The notes: generated by a model not told the origin, from the letters alone. A stretch of 64,000 nt of DNA from Chryseobacterium limigenitum (GCF_900114875.1 NZ_FPKW01000007.1:62001-126000); one strand, 5' to 3'; shown: positions 1 through 8,331, numbered from the stretch's first letter. Made by a program: numbers and translations.

Positions 1-123
1 TATAAAGGAAAATTCTTGCATTGTGGAGCCAATAGTTTTCAATTGGTAAAACAAAATAATGTCTGGAAAATTCAATATATAATTGATACCAGAAGAAAAG
101 AAAACTGTGAGAATTCAAAATAA
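1..123 (+). CDS. C-terminal fragment of an NTF2/SnoaL-like protein
   Basis: The frame is open from base 1 and encodes 40 residues before a TAA at 121-123; the start lies outside the window. The fragment ends with a strand pattern of the type VWKIQYIIDTRRK, which is how the last beta strand of many small NTF2/SnoaL-like (DUF4440-type) proteins of flavobacteria ends. The next gene starts 8 bases downstream on the same strand, so the two are probably cotranscribed. The family call rests on a short tail and is tentative; that it is a real coding end is more secure. Confidence 0.5.
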   Translation, partial: YKGKFLHCGANSFQLVKQNNVWKIQYIIDTRRKENCENSK

Positions 124-131
124 ATTTAAAA

Positions 132-509
132 ATGAAAATACATCATATCGCCATCATTTGTTCAGATTACGAGGTTTCTAAAAAATTCTACACAGAAGTA
201 ATCGGATTAAATATAATTCGTGAAGTTTACCGTGAAGAAAGACAATCTTATAAGTTAGATCTTGCTATTGGTGAGCATTACGTTATCGAATTGTTTTCAT
301 TTCCAAATCCACCAGAAAGACCGTCCCGACCAGAATCATGTGGTTTAAGACATCTGGCTTTTTCGGTTGAAAATGTTAATGAAAAACGTCTGGAATTAAT
401 TAATAAAGGCTTAAACTGTGAAGAAATAAGAATCGATGAATTTACCGGAAAAGAATTTTTCTTTACCCAAGATCCGGACAAATTGCCTTTAGAGTTTTAT
501 GAAATGTAA
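132..509 (+). CDS. gloA2: VOC-family glyoxalase-like protein (YaeR/GloA2 type)
   Basis: A 125-residue single-domain vicinal oxygen chelate protein. It has the paired beta-alpha-beta-beta-beta modules of the glyoxalase I/bleomycin resistance fold: HHIAIICSDYEVSKKFY opens the first module and GLRHLAFSVENVN the second. Candidate metal ligands are an N-terminal His (residue 5), the Glu in VIELFSF, the His in GLRHLAF and the Glu in PLEFYEM. The length and the ending match the YaeR/GloA2 subgroup, whose substrate is not established. It follows the truncated upstream gene closely, and only 3 bases separate its stop from the converging DUF1634 gene. Confidence 0.85.
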   Translation: MKIHHIAIICSDYEVSKKFYTEVIGLNIIREVYREERQSYKLDLAIGEHYVIELFSFPNPPERPSRPESCGLRHLAFSVENVNEKRLELINKGLNCEEIRIDEFTGKEFFFTQDPDKLPLEFYEM

Positions 510-512
510 ATA

Positions 513-896
513 TTAATGAGCGTAGCCGGTAAAGAAGCTTATCGCCATAATCGCCAATACAATTGAAGAAATGACTACATAAACGTAGTCTTTTTCTTTA
601 AGATAACCTACCAATGCGAAAACAATTCTCATTAAAGGAGTAATGATCAGGATAAGAATTCCCAGTTGAATAATAGCCATTCCTTCTCCTGCACATAGAG
701 AATGCCAAAATTGTCCCCAAACTTTTTCAGAAGAAGATCCTACATCTAGGCTTGTATATTTTTTAGGCATTTCAAAGCCTTCGAAGAAAAGTTTAATAAA
801 ACCAATTAATGACGTGGTTACAGATAAAAGCACGCCCAGCCTCAAAAGATTTCCAACAGAACGGTTTAGATCTACATCAGTGAAATTCTTTCTCAT
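513..896 (-). CDS. DUF1634 family membrane protein
   Basis: A 127-residue protein with three predicted membrane spans: around residues 20-38, near GMAIIQLGILILIITPLMRIV, and at the C-terminus in VYVVISSIVLAIMAISFF. The LNRSVGNLLRLGVLLS opening and the GEGMAIIQLGILILI centre are typical of DUF1634, which is usually found beside TauE/SafE permeases. Its start codon overlaps the last base of the upstream permease gene, so the two are translationally coupled. A role as a small partner of the permease is inferred from this pairing; no biochemical function is known to me. Confidence 0.85.
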   Translation of the reverse strand: MRKNFTDVDLNRSVGNLLRLGVLLSVTTSLIGFIKLFFEGFEMPKKYTSLDVGSSSEKVWGQFWHSLCAGEGMAIIQLGILILIITPLMRIVFALVGYLKEKDYVYVVISSIVLAIMAISFFTGYAH

Positions 897-1726
897 TATC
901 TGAAACTTTTATTGATACCGTTATACATCATGTAAATTGATAAAATCGTAATTACAATGGCGAAGAATGTTTTCAGTTTTTTTGTCTTTGAAATCATTAA
1001 TGTTTTTGAACCGATGAAACTTCCGACTACAACACCAACCAATACCGGAGCTGCAATTACAGGAATAATTTCACCTCTCTGGAAGTAGATCATGGCACTT
1101 GCAACAGCCGTTACACCGATCATAAAGTTACTTGTTGTGGTAGAAACTTTGAAAGGCAGTTTCATCATATTATCCATCGCCAAGACCTTCAATGCTCCGG
1201 AACCGATTCCTAAAAGTCCGGACATCGCCCCGGCAAACATCATCATTAAAAATCCCGGAACCGTATTTCTTGCAGAATAGCTTTTCAAAACTCCTTTGTC
1301 AGGAAATGTTCCAAATAATTTCAGCTTTTCTTCTAAGCTTCCTTTAATTACAGGTTCCTGATGATCAGGTTTTCCTTTAAGATTTAAAACAACTGTCAAA
1401 AGAAGAATACTTGCAAAAATAATTCCCAGCGTATTCGGATTCAGCATCCCGGAAACCAAAGCTCCAATGATGGCTCCGGCTGTGGTTCCGATCTCTAAAA
1501 ACATTCCGATCCTCATGTTGGTAAAGCCTTCTTTAACGAAGGCAACCGCCGCGCCGGAAGAAGTTCCGATCACCGAAATTAATGAAGCACCGATAGCATA
1601 ATGCATAGGAACGCCGAAACCCAGCGTCAATAAAGGGATGATGATAACTCCTCCTCCTAAACCTGTAAGCGAACCCAAAAGCCCTGCCGAGATGGCTCCA
1701 AGAAAGAGAATAATGATTTCTGACAT
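896..1726 (-). CDS. TauE/SafE (TSUP) family permease
   Basis: A 276-residue polytopic inner-membrane protein with about eight hydrophobic helices. It carries the duplicated TSUP signature: GLLGSLTGLGGGVIIIPLL in the N-terminal half and GLLGIGSGALKVLAM in the second half. The family moves sulfite, sulfonates or other small anions; the substrate cannot be read from the sequence. It is first in a two-gene minus-strand unit with the DUF1634 gene. The short region upstream (1727-1811) is shared with the divergent DUF1543 gene. Confidence 0.88.
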   Translation of the reverse strand: MSEIIILFLGAISAGLLGSLTGLGGGVIIIPLLTLGFGVPMHYAIGASLISVIGTSSGAAVAFVKEGFTNMRIGMFLEIGTTAGAIIGALVSGMLNPNTLGIIFASILLLTVVLNLKGKPDHQEPVIKGSLEEKLKLFGTFPDKGVLKSYSARNTVPGFLMMMFAGAMSGLLGIGSGALKVLAMDNMMKLPFKVSTTTSNFMIGVTAVASAMIYFQRGEIIPVIAAPVLVGVVVGSFIGSKTLMISKTKKLKTFFAIVITILSIYMMYNGINKSFR

Positions 1727-1786
1727 GGTACAAATATAAAACTATTGGCGTTGTCTGACAAACTTTTAAAAAAGATTATTTTAATG

Positions 1787-1794
1787 TAATTTTG
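1787..1794 (+). promoter_or_regulatory. -7 box of the DUF1543 gene
   Basis: TAATTTTG matches the Bacteroidetes sigma-ABfr -7 consensus TAnnTTTG and lies 17 bases before the ATG at 1812. No clear TTG -33 element is visible at the usual spacing; TTTT stands there instead. Confidence 0.6.
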
Positions 1795-1811
1795 CAGAAA
1801 CGTACAGAGAA

Positions 1812-2360
1812 ATGAATTTATTTTATGTCATTCTGGGAGCAACTCCTAAAGGTAGAAATATTGAGCAGCATGATGTTTTTTTCGGTATTGCGGAAAGCCT
1901 GAAGGATTTAGTTCCGGATATGAAGGATTTTTGGAAGGAAGCAGACGGCAAAATTCACCTCGATTGTCATCAAAAAGTACAGTTTGCAGATGGTTATGAA
2001 GTGAAAATTGTTGAAAAAACTGATGAGACTTCAGAAGATCAATTGTATTTCCTGAATTTGGGTGGATATAAAAGAGGTCACTTTGAGGAATTTCACGAAC
2101 AGCATCTGATGGTAGGGAAATCCATGGGAGAGATCATTAAAAGAGCTAAAAATACAGAGTTTTATAAAACGATGGGTTTTGAAGGTGCGGTAAGCCATGT
2201 GGACGATAAGCATGGAGTAGATATTGATGATATTTTTAATATAAATGATATTTTGCCCGAAAAAATGAAAGAAAAATATTCGATTGTTTTAATTAAATCT
2301 GATGCCGAAAACCAGGAAAATGAGATAGGATTGGGATATTTGAAAATCGATAAAGTTTAA
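1812..2360 (+). CDS. DUF1543 domain-containing protein
   Basis: A 182-residue cytoplasmic protein. The opening NLFYVILGATPKGRNIEQHD and the GYEVKIVE and QLYFLNLGGYKRG segments match the DUF1543 family, which has a duplicated small domain; a second, weaker copy seems to run from about residue 115 to the end (FEGAVSHVDDKHGVDIDDIF). The function is unknown. It has its own -7 box and stops 51 bases before purK, so cotranscription with purK is possible. The start ATG follows the -7 box by 17 bases, which fits a short leader. Confidence 0.8.
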   Translation: MNLFYVILGATPKGRNIEQHDVFFGIAESLKDLVPDMKDFWKEADGKIHLDCHQKVQFADGYEVKIVEKTDETSEDQLYFLNLGGYKRGHFEEFHEQHLMVGKSMGEIIKRAKNTEFYKTMGFEGAVSHVDDKHGVDIDDIFNINDILPEKMKEKYSIVLIKSDAENQENEIGLGYLKIDKV

Positions 2361-2411
2361 AAATAAAATTAGCTTTAAATTAAATCTAAATAGAAAAAAT
2401 AAAAAGAAAGA

Positions 2412-3521
2412 ATGAAAATAGGAATTTTAGGTGGTGGGCAATTGGGAAGAATGTTGATTCAGGAAGCATTGAAATATGATGATCAGTTTTATACGCTGGA
2501 TCCCGCTTCTGATGCGCCTTGCCACAATATCTCATACTTTACGCAGGGAAATTTCAATGACTTTGAAACTGTTTTGAATTTCGGTAAAGACAAAGATGTC
2601 GTAACGATCGAGATCGAGCATGTAAATGCTGATGCTTTGGCTGAACTTGAAAAGCAAGGGGTAAAAGTAGTTCCGAATTCTAAAATTATTAAAACCATTC
2701 AACAAAAAATCCTTCAAAAAGAGTTTTATAAAACGCATAACATTCCAAGTCCTGATTTTCAGGTGGTTTGGAACAGAGATGAAGAAATTACAATGCCGTT
2801 ACCTTTTGTTCAAAAAATGAATACGGGTGGATACGACGGAAAAGGAGTTCAGTTAATTAAAAATGAAATCGATCTTCAAAATCTTTGGCAGGAAGCTTCT
2901 GTGATTGAAAGCTTAGTTGATATTGATAAAGAACTTTCCGTGATCGTTGCAAGAAATGAAAATGGAGAAACCAAAACTTTTCCCGTAACGGAAATGGTTG
3001 CAGATCCGAAACTGAATTTATTGGATTTCAATATCTGTCCGGTTTTCTTAAGTGAGGATATTCAGAAACAGATTGATTCAATTACCACTAAATTTTTAGA
3101 GGTTGTAAATTCTCCCGGACTTTTTGCGATCGAATTATTTTTAGATCAGGAAGGAAAAATATGGGTAAACGAAACGGCTCCTAGATTACATAATTCAGGA
3201 CATCAAAGTCAGGAAGGAAATGCCAATTCACAGTTTGAGCAAATGTATCGTGTGGTGAAAAATTTGCCTTTGGCAGATACAGATTCTCTAACTTTCAGTG
3301 GAATGTTAAACTTAGTTGGTGCAGAGGGATTCGAAGGGAAGGTAATTTATGAAGGGATGGATGATGTGCTGAAAATGCCCAAAACTTACGTTCATCTTTA
3401 CGGAAAAACTGAAACCAAACCCGGAAGAAAAATGGGGCACATCAATGTATTGGCAGACTCAAAAGAAGAGCTGATGGAGAAATTAGTGAAAGTGAAAGAA
3501 ATGGTGAGAGTGATTGCTTAA
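2412..3521 (+). CDS. purK: 5-(carboxyamino)imidazole ribonucleotide synthase PurK
   Basis: A 369-residue ATP-grasp enzyme that makes N5-CAIR from AIR, ATP and bicarbonate in purine synthesis. The N-terminal dinucleotide-like motif GILGGGQLGRML is diagnostic. The ATP-grasp loop (QKMNTGGYDGKGVQLI, about residues 137-152) and the metal-binding end WVNETAPRLHNSGHQS are intact, and the length is normal. Its product is the substrate of PurE, encoded 1.7 kb downstream on the same strand, but two minus-strand genes stand between them. A strong terminator follows 18 bases after the stop. Confidence 0.97.
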   Translation: MKIGILGGGQLGRMLIQEALKYDDQFYTLDPASDAPCHNISYFTQGNFNDFETVLNFGKDKDVVTIEIEHVNADALAELEKQGVKVVPNSKIIKTIQQKILQKEFYKTHNIPSPDFQVVWNRDEEITMPLPFVQKMNTGGYDGKGVQLIKNEIDLQNLWQEASVIESLVDIDKELSVIVARNENGETKTFPVTEMVADPKLNLLDFNICPVFLSEDIQKQIDSITTKFLEVVNSPGLFAIELFLDQEGKIWVNETAPRLHNSGHQSQEGNANSQFEQMYRVVKNLPLADTDSLTFSGMLNLVGAEGFEGKVIYEGMDDVLKMPKTYVHLYGKTETKPGRKMGHINVLADSKEELMEKLVKVKEMVRVIA

Positions 3522-3539
3522 CTCGCTTAATGATAAACG

Positions 3540-3566
3540 AAAAGACTGCCGAAAGGCGGTCTTTTT
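3540..3566 (+). terminator. Terminator after purK
   Basis: An 11-bp stem (AAAAGACTGCC pairing with GGCGGTCTTTT, with G-T pairs) around a GAAA tetraloop, followed by a T run. It can also serve the converging minus-strand gene, because the plus-strand side begins with A residues. Confidence 0.85.
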
Positions 3567-4074
3567 ATTTAATTAGGGTTGAATTAACTCTTCCAATTTC
3601 TGCTTCTTCACTAAATTTATATTTATCCGTGAAAATCCAAAACTGGGTTTTATTTCCTGAATCTCTTCCAATAAAGATTTTAAAAATACCTTTAGAAGAA
3701 ATAATCTCAACGGATTTTTGGTTTTCAGGACCTGTATGATTAGGTGAAATATCCTGAATTTTAAGAAGCTCTTTCTTTAAATCTTGTGGAAGTATTTCAA
3801 AATCATTTCTTGATATAATGATTTGAGTTTGAGGATCTGACAAGATTTCTAAAATTTCATTCCTGATTTTTCTAATAATGATTGTTTGCAAAAGAACCAT
3901 GATAATTCCTAAAACAAAAACTTGTAGTAATAAGAATATACAAGCTCTTTGAAATTTAATACTTTTGATAATTTTTGCAATAAAAGACATTATAAATCCA
4001 ATAAAAGCAATACCAAAAGAAAAAGGAAGAAGTTTTCCTAAAAAATTATAAATAGTCTCAAGTATTTCAATCAT
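3565..4074 (-). CDS. Two-span membrane protein of unknown function
   Basis: A 169-residue protein that I do not recognise. It has two hydrophobic segments (about residues 15-35 and 45-68) and then a soluble domain of roughly 100 residues rich in Ile, Lys and Glu, ending in FWIFTDKYKFSEEAEIGRVNSTLIK-like sequence. It ends inside the purK terminator and lies 5 bases downstream of the EamA transporter gene on the same strand, so it is probably the second gene of that transcript. Base composition is like the neighbours. Confidence 0.6.
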   Translation of the reverse strand: MIEILETIYNFLGKLLPFSFGIAFIGFIMSFIAKIIKSIKFQRACIFLLLQVFVLGIIMVLLQTIIIRKIRNEILEILSDPQTQIIISRNDFEILPQDLKKELLKIQDISPNHTGPENQKSVEIISSKGIFKIFIGRDSGNKTQFWIFTDKYKFSEEAEIGRVNSTLIK

Positions 4075-4079
4075 AAAAT

Positions 4080-4985
4080 TTATCCTGCTTTCTGTTTTCT
4101 AAACATCTCTGGTTTATAATTAATAATAAAAATACCCATGATAATTAAAATAGCTGCCAAGATAAATTTAATGGTAATATTTTCATCCATAATGAGCCAG
4201 CCTAGAAATATGGCAATGATGGTGTTGATATAAGCTAATATTGAAACCTGAACCGGTGAGATCTTAGTTAAGGCATAATGAAAAGCAAAAAATGCAGCCA
4301 CAGATCCAAAAACCGATAAGTATATCATTGCAGAAATACTTTTTAAAGTCCAGTTTTCGAAGTTATAATGGCTGGAGAAAATGAAAGCGAAGATGATCTG
4401 AACAATTCCCGCAAACAGAAATTGATAGAACAAATTCAAGGAGATGTTTCCGCTCTGAATATTTAATTTTTTAGTGAAAATCGTCCCCGAAGCCCATCCT
4501 GCAATAGCACAGAAAAGGAAAATAATTCCCATTCTGTAATCTGGATTTGCCAGATCTTTGATTCCGTCCCAGAAGATGAAAAGGATTCCGCTGAAACACA
4601 TCAAAACACCTAGAAAGGCTTTAAAGCTAAACTTTTGTAATCCAATGGCAACACTTCCCAGAAATACGAGAATAGGAGAAGATGCACTTATAAGAGAAGC
4701 CAGACTGCTTGATACGGTTTCTTCTGCAACGGTGGTCATTCCGTTGGCAACAATCAGCATTAATGAAGAGAAAATGATTTGATAACCTAGGTTTTTCCAG
4801 CCGATCCATTTAAATTCTTTTCTTGAAAGAAGAACGATCAGCATAATAACCGATGCCAAAAACTGACGGATCCCAGCTACAAACCAAGCCGGAATAGTTT
4901 GTACTGCAACGCGAATCGCCAAAAAAGTGGTACCCCAGACAAGAGCTACCGTAATGACGGCAAAAATAAGTTTGTAATTTTTCAA
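4080..4985 (-). CDS. EamA/DMT-family transporter
   Basis: A 301-residue inner-membrane protein with ten hydrophobic helices and two EamA repeats. The opening ALVWGTTFLAIRVAVQTIPAW, with its early WG and the FVAGIRQ segment, is typical of the drug/metabolite transporter superfamily. The second repeat begins near MGIIFLFCAIAGWASGTIF. The substrate is unknown; relatives export amino acids or metabolites. It is the first gene of a two-gene minus unit that interrupts the purK/purE pair. Confidence 0.9.
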   Translation of the reverse strand: MKNYKLIFAVITVALVWGTTFLAIRVAVQTIPAWFVAGIRQFLASVIMLIVLLSRKEFKWIGWKNLGYQIIFSSLMLIVANGMTTVAEETVSSSLASLISASSPILVFLGSVAIGLQKFSFKAFLGVLMCFSGILFIFWDGIKDLANPDYRMGIIFLFCAIAGWASGTIFTKKLNIQSGNISLNLFYQFLFAGIVQIIFAFIFSSHYNFENWTLKSISAMIYLSVFGSVAAFFAFHYALTKISPVQVSILAYINTIIAIFLGWLIMDENITIKFILAAILIIMGIFIINYKPEMFRKQKAG

Positions 4986-5073
4986 AATAGAATAAAAGTG
5001 GTGGGCAAATATATTTCTTTTGAAATAAAACGAACGGGTACAGTTTTACCAATTTGGACGGGAACAGAAAAGT

Positions 5074-5196
5074 TTTGTGAATTGTCAAGAGTGAATTAAT
5101 TTCATTGTCAATTTAAATGTACGGTTCCCATGATTAACAATTCACTTGCGAAGCAAAATTCACTATTCACCATTAACAATTCACTATTTTACAATT
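5074..5196. repeat. Dispersed intergenic repeat, family A (three part copies)
   Basis: Between the EamA gene and purE are repeated fragments of GTGAATTGTCAAT and ATTAACAATTCAC around TTGCGAAGCAAAATTCAC. The same words recur at 5740-5810, 6529-6575, 28336-28372, 33229-33271, 38376-38470 and 55271-55286, always between genes. The inverted words could pair. They lie immediately upstream of the purE promoter. Confidence 0.7.
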
Positions 5197-5207
5197 TTAA
5201 AATTCTT

Positions 5208-5215
5208 TATCTTTG
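5208..5215 (+). promoter_or_regulatory. -7 box of purE
   Basis: TATCTTTG matches TAnnTTTG and lies 19 bases before the ATG at 5235, so the leader would be about 13 bases. Confidence 0.65.
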
Positions 5216-5234
5216 AAATCTAATAAAATTGAAG

Positions 5235-5738
5235 ATGGTAGGAATTATAATGGGAAGTCAGAGCGACTTGCCGATCATGGAACAGGCTGCGAATTTTTTA
5301 AAAACGCTGGACATTCCGTATGAGCTTACAGTGGTTTCGGCTCACAGAACGCCGGAGAGAATGTTTGATTACGCCAAAACAGCTCAGGAAAGAGGTCTGA
5401 AGGTAATTGTTGCCGGAGCAGGAGGTGCCGCGCATCTTCCGGGAATGGTGGCAAGCTGTACCACCTTACCAGTAATTGGCGTTCCGATCTTGTCTAGCAA
5501 TTCTATTGACGGTTGGGATTCTGTATTGTCTATCCTTCAAATGCCGGGTGGGATTCCTGTTGCAACCGTAGCGTTGAACGGAGCTTTAAATGCCGGAATT
5601 TTAGCCGCAAAAATTATCGGAACAGGTGATGCTCAGGTTGCCGAAAAACTTCAAAAATATCAGGAAGCTTTAAAAGATAAAGTATTGGGAACTGTTGATG
5701 CTATCAAAGCTCAACATCCGAATCAGTATGATAAATAA
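5235..5738 (+). CDS. purE: N5-carboxyaminoimidazole ribonucleotide mutase PurE
   Basis: A 167-residue class I PurE, which converts N5-CAIR to CAIR downstream of PurK. The phosphate and substrate loops are present: MGSQSDLP near the N-terminus, SAHRTPERM at about 38-46 and AGAGGAAHLPGM at about 70-81. The His in SAHRTP is the usual catalytic residue. I start at the ATG at 5235, because an in-frame TTG two codons earlier has no advantage and the family begins MVGIIMGSQSD. It has its own promoter and a strong bidirectional terminator behind it. Confidence 0.96.
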   Translation: MVGIIMGSQSDLPIMEQAANFLKTLDIPYELTVVSAHRTPERMFDYAKTAQERGLKVIVAGAGGAAHLPGMVASCTTLPVIGVPILSSNSIDGWDSVLSILQMPGGIPVATVALNGALNAGILAAKIIGTGDAQVAEKLQKYQEALKDKVLGTVDAIKAQHPNQYDK

Positions 5739-5739
5739 G

Positions 5740-5810
5740 GTGAATGGTGAAAGGTCAATTCGCTTCGCTTGTCAATTTTTAAAGTTGGTAATTGACCATT
5801 TACAATTCAC
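5740..5810. repeat. Dispersed intergenic repeat, family A
   Basis: A 71-base copy with the outer words GTGAATGGTGAA and TTTACAATTCAC inverted, and an inner CAATTCGCTTCGCTTGTCAA. It sits between the purE stop and its terminator. Confidence 0.7.
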
Positions 5811-5816
5811 TAAAAA

Positions 5817-5855
5817 AATCCGTCTCACTTTTTGATTGTGAGACGGATTCTTTTT
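5817..5855. terminator. Bidirectional terminator between purE and the YiaA-type gene
   Basis: A perfect 12-bp stem (AATCCGTCTCAC at 5817-5828 with GTGAGACGGATT at 5838-5849) and a 9-base loop. It has A-rich sequence on the left and TCTTTTTATT on the right, so it works for both convergent genes. Confidence 0.9.
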
Positions 5856-5856
5856 A

Positions 5857-6249
5857 TTATTCCTGAAGCATATTGTCTCGAGTATTCTTCTGAACCGCTA
5901 TGGCTCCGAAAAGTGCCAGTAAAAATGCAAATCCATAAAAACCTTTTTCACTAGGAAGAATGGTAGCATTCCATAATCCGATGGCTAATAAAATAATGGA
6001 AGATAAGGTTGCAAACCAACAGATACCATAATAAATATCGGTAACCTTGATATTTTCTAACCTGTCACGAACTGCTTTCTGCAAAGAAACAACCGCAAAT
6101 AAACCATAGAGTAGGATGGTGAAATAATATCCTTTTTCGTTCAATAGCATTTCTGCTCTTACAAGACCTACGATAAATCCGATCATTCCTGCTCCCAAAG
6201 CAACCCAAGATGCTGCTATAAATGCATTTGATACATTTTGTTTTTTCAT
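5857..6249 (-). CDS. YiaA/YiaB family inner-membrane protein
   Basis: A 130-residue protein with four membrane spans made of two YiaA-type two-helix units. Each unit has the pattern GLxxAxxLxxxxKGYYFxxLLxGLFAxxSLQK.xRD: RAEMLLNEKGYYF...LQKAVRD in the first, WNATILPSEKGFYGF...VQKNTRD in the second. An upstream in-frame ATG at 6363 would add 38 residues with no family resemblance. The ATG at 6249 is preferred, since the -7 box lies 22 bases upstream of it, inside that extension. Function unknown. Confidence 0.85.
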   Translation of the reverse strand: MKKQNVSNAFIAASWVALGAGMIGFIVGLVRAEMLLNEKGYYFTILLYGLFAVVSLQKAVRDRLENIKVTDIYYGICWFATLSSIILLAIGLWNATILPSEKGFYGFAFLLALFGAIAVQKNTRDNMLQE

Positions 6250-6271
6250 ACTTAATGTTTTTGTTAAACGC

Positions 6272-6279
6272 CAAATATA
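6272..6279 (-). promoter_or_regulatory. -7 box of the YiaA-type gene
   Basis: On the minus strand this reads TATATTTG (TAnnTTTG). It lies 22 bases upstream of the chosen start at 6249 and inside the longer reading of the frame, which supports the shorter start. Confidence 0.6.
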
Positions 6280-6408
6280 TCGATTTTTTATATAACCTGA
6301 CATCGGGAATATACGGTAATAAATAAGTCTTTTTTTACATAAAAACTTTGAAAAGAACGACAAAAATTCCCTGTGGCTGAGGTTCCCGAAGTCACCATTC
6401 CTAAAATT

Positions 6409-6520
6409 CTAGCCCTGATAGCAGCGGTTACCCCACAGCAAGGACTGGGAGAGTTTTAGGGTTTAGGTTTGGAAGAGCGTAGGCGCGAGGAGTATAAGCG
6501 AATAGCCGGATTAAGCTCCT
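6409..6520 (+). ncRNA. Candidate structured RNA, Flavo-1-like, copy 1
   Basis: A gene-free stretch that begins CTAGCCCTGATAGCAGCGG and ends GCGAATAGCCGGA, end words shared in degenerate form with 61979-62058 (CTAGCCCCGATTG... and GTGGAAAGCGGGA). From memory these ends resemble a conserved flavobacterial RNA/repeat (Flavo-1 motif). Its 417-base host gap (6250-6666) also has a small palindrome at 6373-6394 and a family A fragment at 6529-6575, and no plausible gene. Orientation and RNA nature are inferred. Confidence 0.4.
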
Positions 6521-6528
6521 CAAAAAGT

Positions 6529-6575
6529 GAATGATGAATGATCAATTTGCTTTGCTTGTCAATTTTTTAAAATTA
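6529..6575. repeat. Dispersed intergenic repeat, family A (fragment)
   Basis: GTGAATGATGAATGATCAATTTG followed by CTTTGCTTGTCAATTTTTT (given in two parts) is the left half of the family A element; the right inverted half is missing. Confidence 0.55.
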
Positions 6576-6595
6576 AAATGATCTATTCTGATAAC

Positions 6596-6625
6596 AAAAA
6601 AACTCCCCAAAAAATTGGAGAGTTT
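6596..6625 (-). terminator. Terminator after ahcY
   Basis: AAACTCCCC (6600-6608) pairs with GGAGAGTTT (6617-6625) with one mismatch. On the minus strand the stem is followed by TTTTTT. A REP-like CTTCGGCAAGCTCAG palindrome lies between it and the ahcY stop. Confidence 0.75.
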
Positions 6626-6666
6626 CTATTATTTTGAAATCCTTCGGCAAGCTCAGGATAACATTT

Positions 6667-7980
6667 TTAGTATCTGTAGTACTCAGGTTTGAATGGTCCT
6701 TTTACGTCAACACCGATGTATTCAGCTTGTTCAGTAGAAAGAACTTCCAACTCAACGCTTAATTTCTTAAGGTGAAGAGCAGCTACTTTTTCATCTAAAT
6801 GCTTAGGAAGCATATAAACTTCGTTTCCGTAAGCAGCAGAATTTGTCCATAATTCGATCTGAGCCAAAGTTTGGTTAGAGAAAGAGTTAGACATTACAAA
6901 ACTTGGGTGTCCTGTTGCACAACCTAAGTTTACCAATCTTCCTTCTGCAAGGATGATAACTTCTTTACCTTCAATTGTATAGATATCTACCTGAGGTTTA
7001 ACTTCAGATTTTGTAGAACCGTAGTTTTCGTTCAACCAAGCCATATCGATTTCGTTATCGAAGTGACCGATGTTACAAACAACAGCTTTATCTTTCATTT
7101 TAAGGAAATGCTCACCTCTTACGATGTTGAAGTTACCTGTAGTTGTGATGATGATATCTGCGTTATCAACAACAGTATCTAATCTTTTAACTTCGTAACC
7201 GTCCATTGCTGCCTGAAGCGCACAAATTGGATCAATTTCAGTTACAGTAACGATAGAACCAGCTCCTCTGAAAGATGCAGCAGTACCTTTACCCACGTCT
7301 CCGTATCCGCAAACTACCACTCTTTTTCCTGCCAACATAAGGTCTGTCGCTCTTCTTACAGCATCTACTGCAGATTCTTTACATCCGTATTTGTTGTCGA
7401 ATTTAGATTTAGTAACCGAATCATTTACATTGATTGCAGGCATTACCAAAGTTCCGTTCTTCATTCTTTCGTACAATCTGTGTACTCCTGTAGTAGTTTC
7501 TTCAGAAAGTCCTTTGATATCTTTTGTGAATTCAGGGTATTTATCGAAAACCATGTTTGTTAAATCTCCACCATCATCAAGAATCATGTTCAATGGTTTT
7601 CTGTCTTCACCGAAGAATAAAGTCTGCTCGATACACCAGTCAAATTCTTCCTCGTTAAGACCTTTCCAAGCATAAACAGGGATTCCTGCAGCAGCAATAG
7701 CAGCAGCAGCGTGATCTTGAGTAGAGAAAATATTACAAGAAGACCAAGTAACTTCAGCTCCTAAAGCTACCAAAGTCTCGATAAGAACAGCTGTTTGAAT
7801 TGTCATGTGAAGACATCCTGCGATTCTTGCTCCTTTAAGCGGTTGAGACGGTCCGTACTCTTCACGGATAGACATCAAACCTGGCATTTCTGCTTCTGCA
7901 AGGGTAATTTCTTTTCTTCCCCATTCTGCTAGGGAAATGTCCTTAACTTTATAAGGAACGTATTGTGTTGTTGTACTCAT
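6667..7980 (-). CDS. ahcY: Adenosylhomocysteinase
   Basis: A 437-residue S-adenosylhomocysteine hydrolase, which splits SAH to homocysteine and adenosine in the methyl cycle. The family landmarks are all present: [13 protein letters not shown] near residue 57, [16 protein letters not shown], the NAD-binding loop [27 protein letters not shown] and the C-terminal [10 protein letters not shown]. The length is the usual one. It stands alone, with its own -7 box about 40 bases upstream and its own terminator. I looked for an SAH-type riboswitch in the short leader and saw none. Confidence 0.98.
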   Translation of the reverse strand: MSTTTQYVPYKVKDISLAEWGRKEITLAEAEMPGLMSIREEYGPSQPLKGARIAGCLHMTIQTAVLIETLVALGAEVTWSSCNIFSTQDHAAAAIAAAGIPVYAWKGLNEEEFDWCIEQTLFFGEDRKPLNMILDDGGDLTNMVFDKYPEFTKDIKGLSEETTTGVHRLYERMKNGTLVMPAINVNDSVTKSKFDNKYGCKESAVDAVRRATDLMLAGKRVVVCGYGDVGKGTAASFRGAGSIVTVTEIDPICALQAAMDGYEVKRLDTVVDNADIIITTTGNFNIVRGEHFLKMKDKAVVCNIGHFDNEIDMAWLNENYGSTKSEVKPQVDIYTIEGKEVIILAEGRLVNLGCATGHPSFVMSNSFSNQTLAQIELWTNSAAYGNEVYMLPKHLDEKVAALHLKKLSVELEVLSTEQAEYIGVDVKGPFKPEYYRY

Positions 7981-8019
7981 ATGTTATGAATAAGTTTTAA
8001 TTCGAATTATAATAAGATG

Positions 8020-8027
8020 CAAAATTA
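8020..8027 (-). promoter_or_regulatory. -7 box of ahcY
   Basis: The minus strand reads TAATTTTG, a TAnnTTTG match, 39 bases upstream of the ahcY start; the predicted leader is about 33 bases. Confidence 0.65.
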
Positions 8028-8113
8028 CAATTAATAATTAAGATACAAAAACAGCAGATTCGGTTTAATAATATGAAATTTTATTTAAATTAATTTTAAT
8101 TAATCTGATTTTT

Positions 8114-8206
8114 AAGGAGCAAAGACCAATCAGCAAAGTTGATTTGAAGAAGTAAACGTTTTATTCGTAAGCTTAATCAGAGACCTGTCTCAATTCTTTG
8201 CTTCTT
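8114..8206 (+). ncRNA. Candidate multi-stem structured element upstream of the PPTase gene
   Basis: The 351-base gap 7981-8331 holds a 93-base block closed by an 11-bp stem with one G-T pair (AAGGAGCAAAG at 8114-8124 with CTTTGCTTCTT at 8196-8206). Inside are GAGACCTGTCTC (self-complementary, 8180-8191), ACG(7)CGT and ATCA/TGAT pairs. It lies upstream of the ahcY promoter on one side and of the phosphopantetheinyl transferase on the other. No T run follows, so it is not a terminator. The strand and RNA nature are inferred. Confidence 0.35.
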
Positions 8207-8331
8207 AAAATAATAAGTTTTACTATAAAAGATTTGTGTTTAAAAAATTGTTGAGTAGCAAAAACTTCCCTCTTCAAACACCTAACTTCCAGCCCAAATT
8301 TTTTTACTACTTTTATCCAATAAATTTAGCA

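Noticed and set aside
7981..8019. SAH riboswitch in the ahcY leader
   Set aside because: The leader between the -7 box and the ATG is only about 33 bases and has no stable stem.
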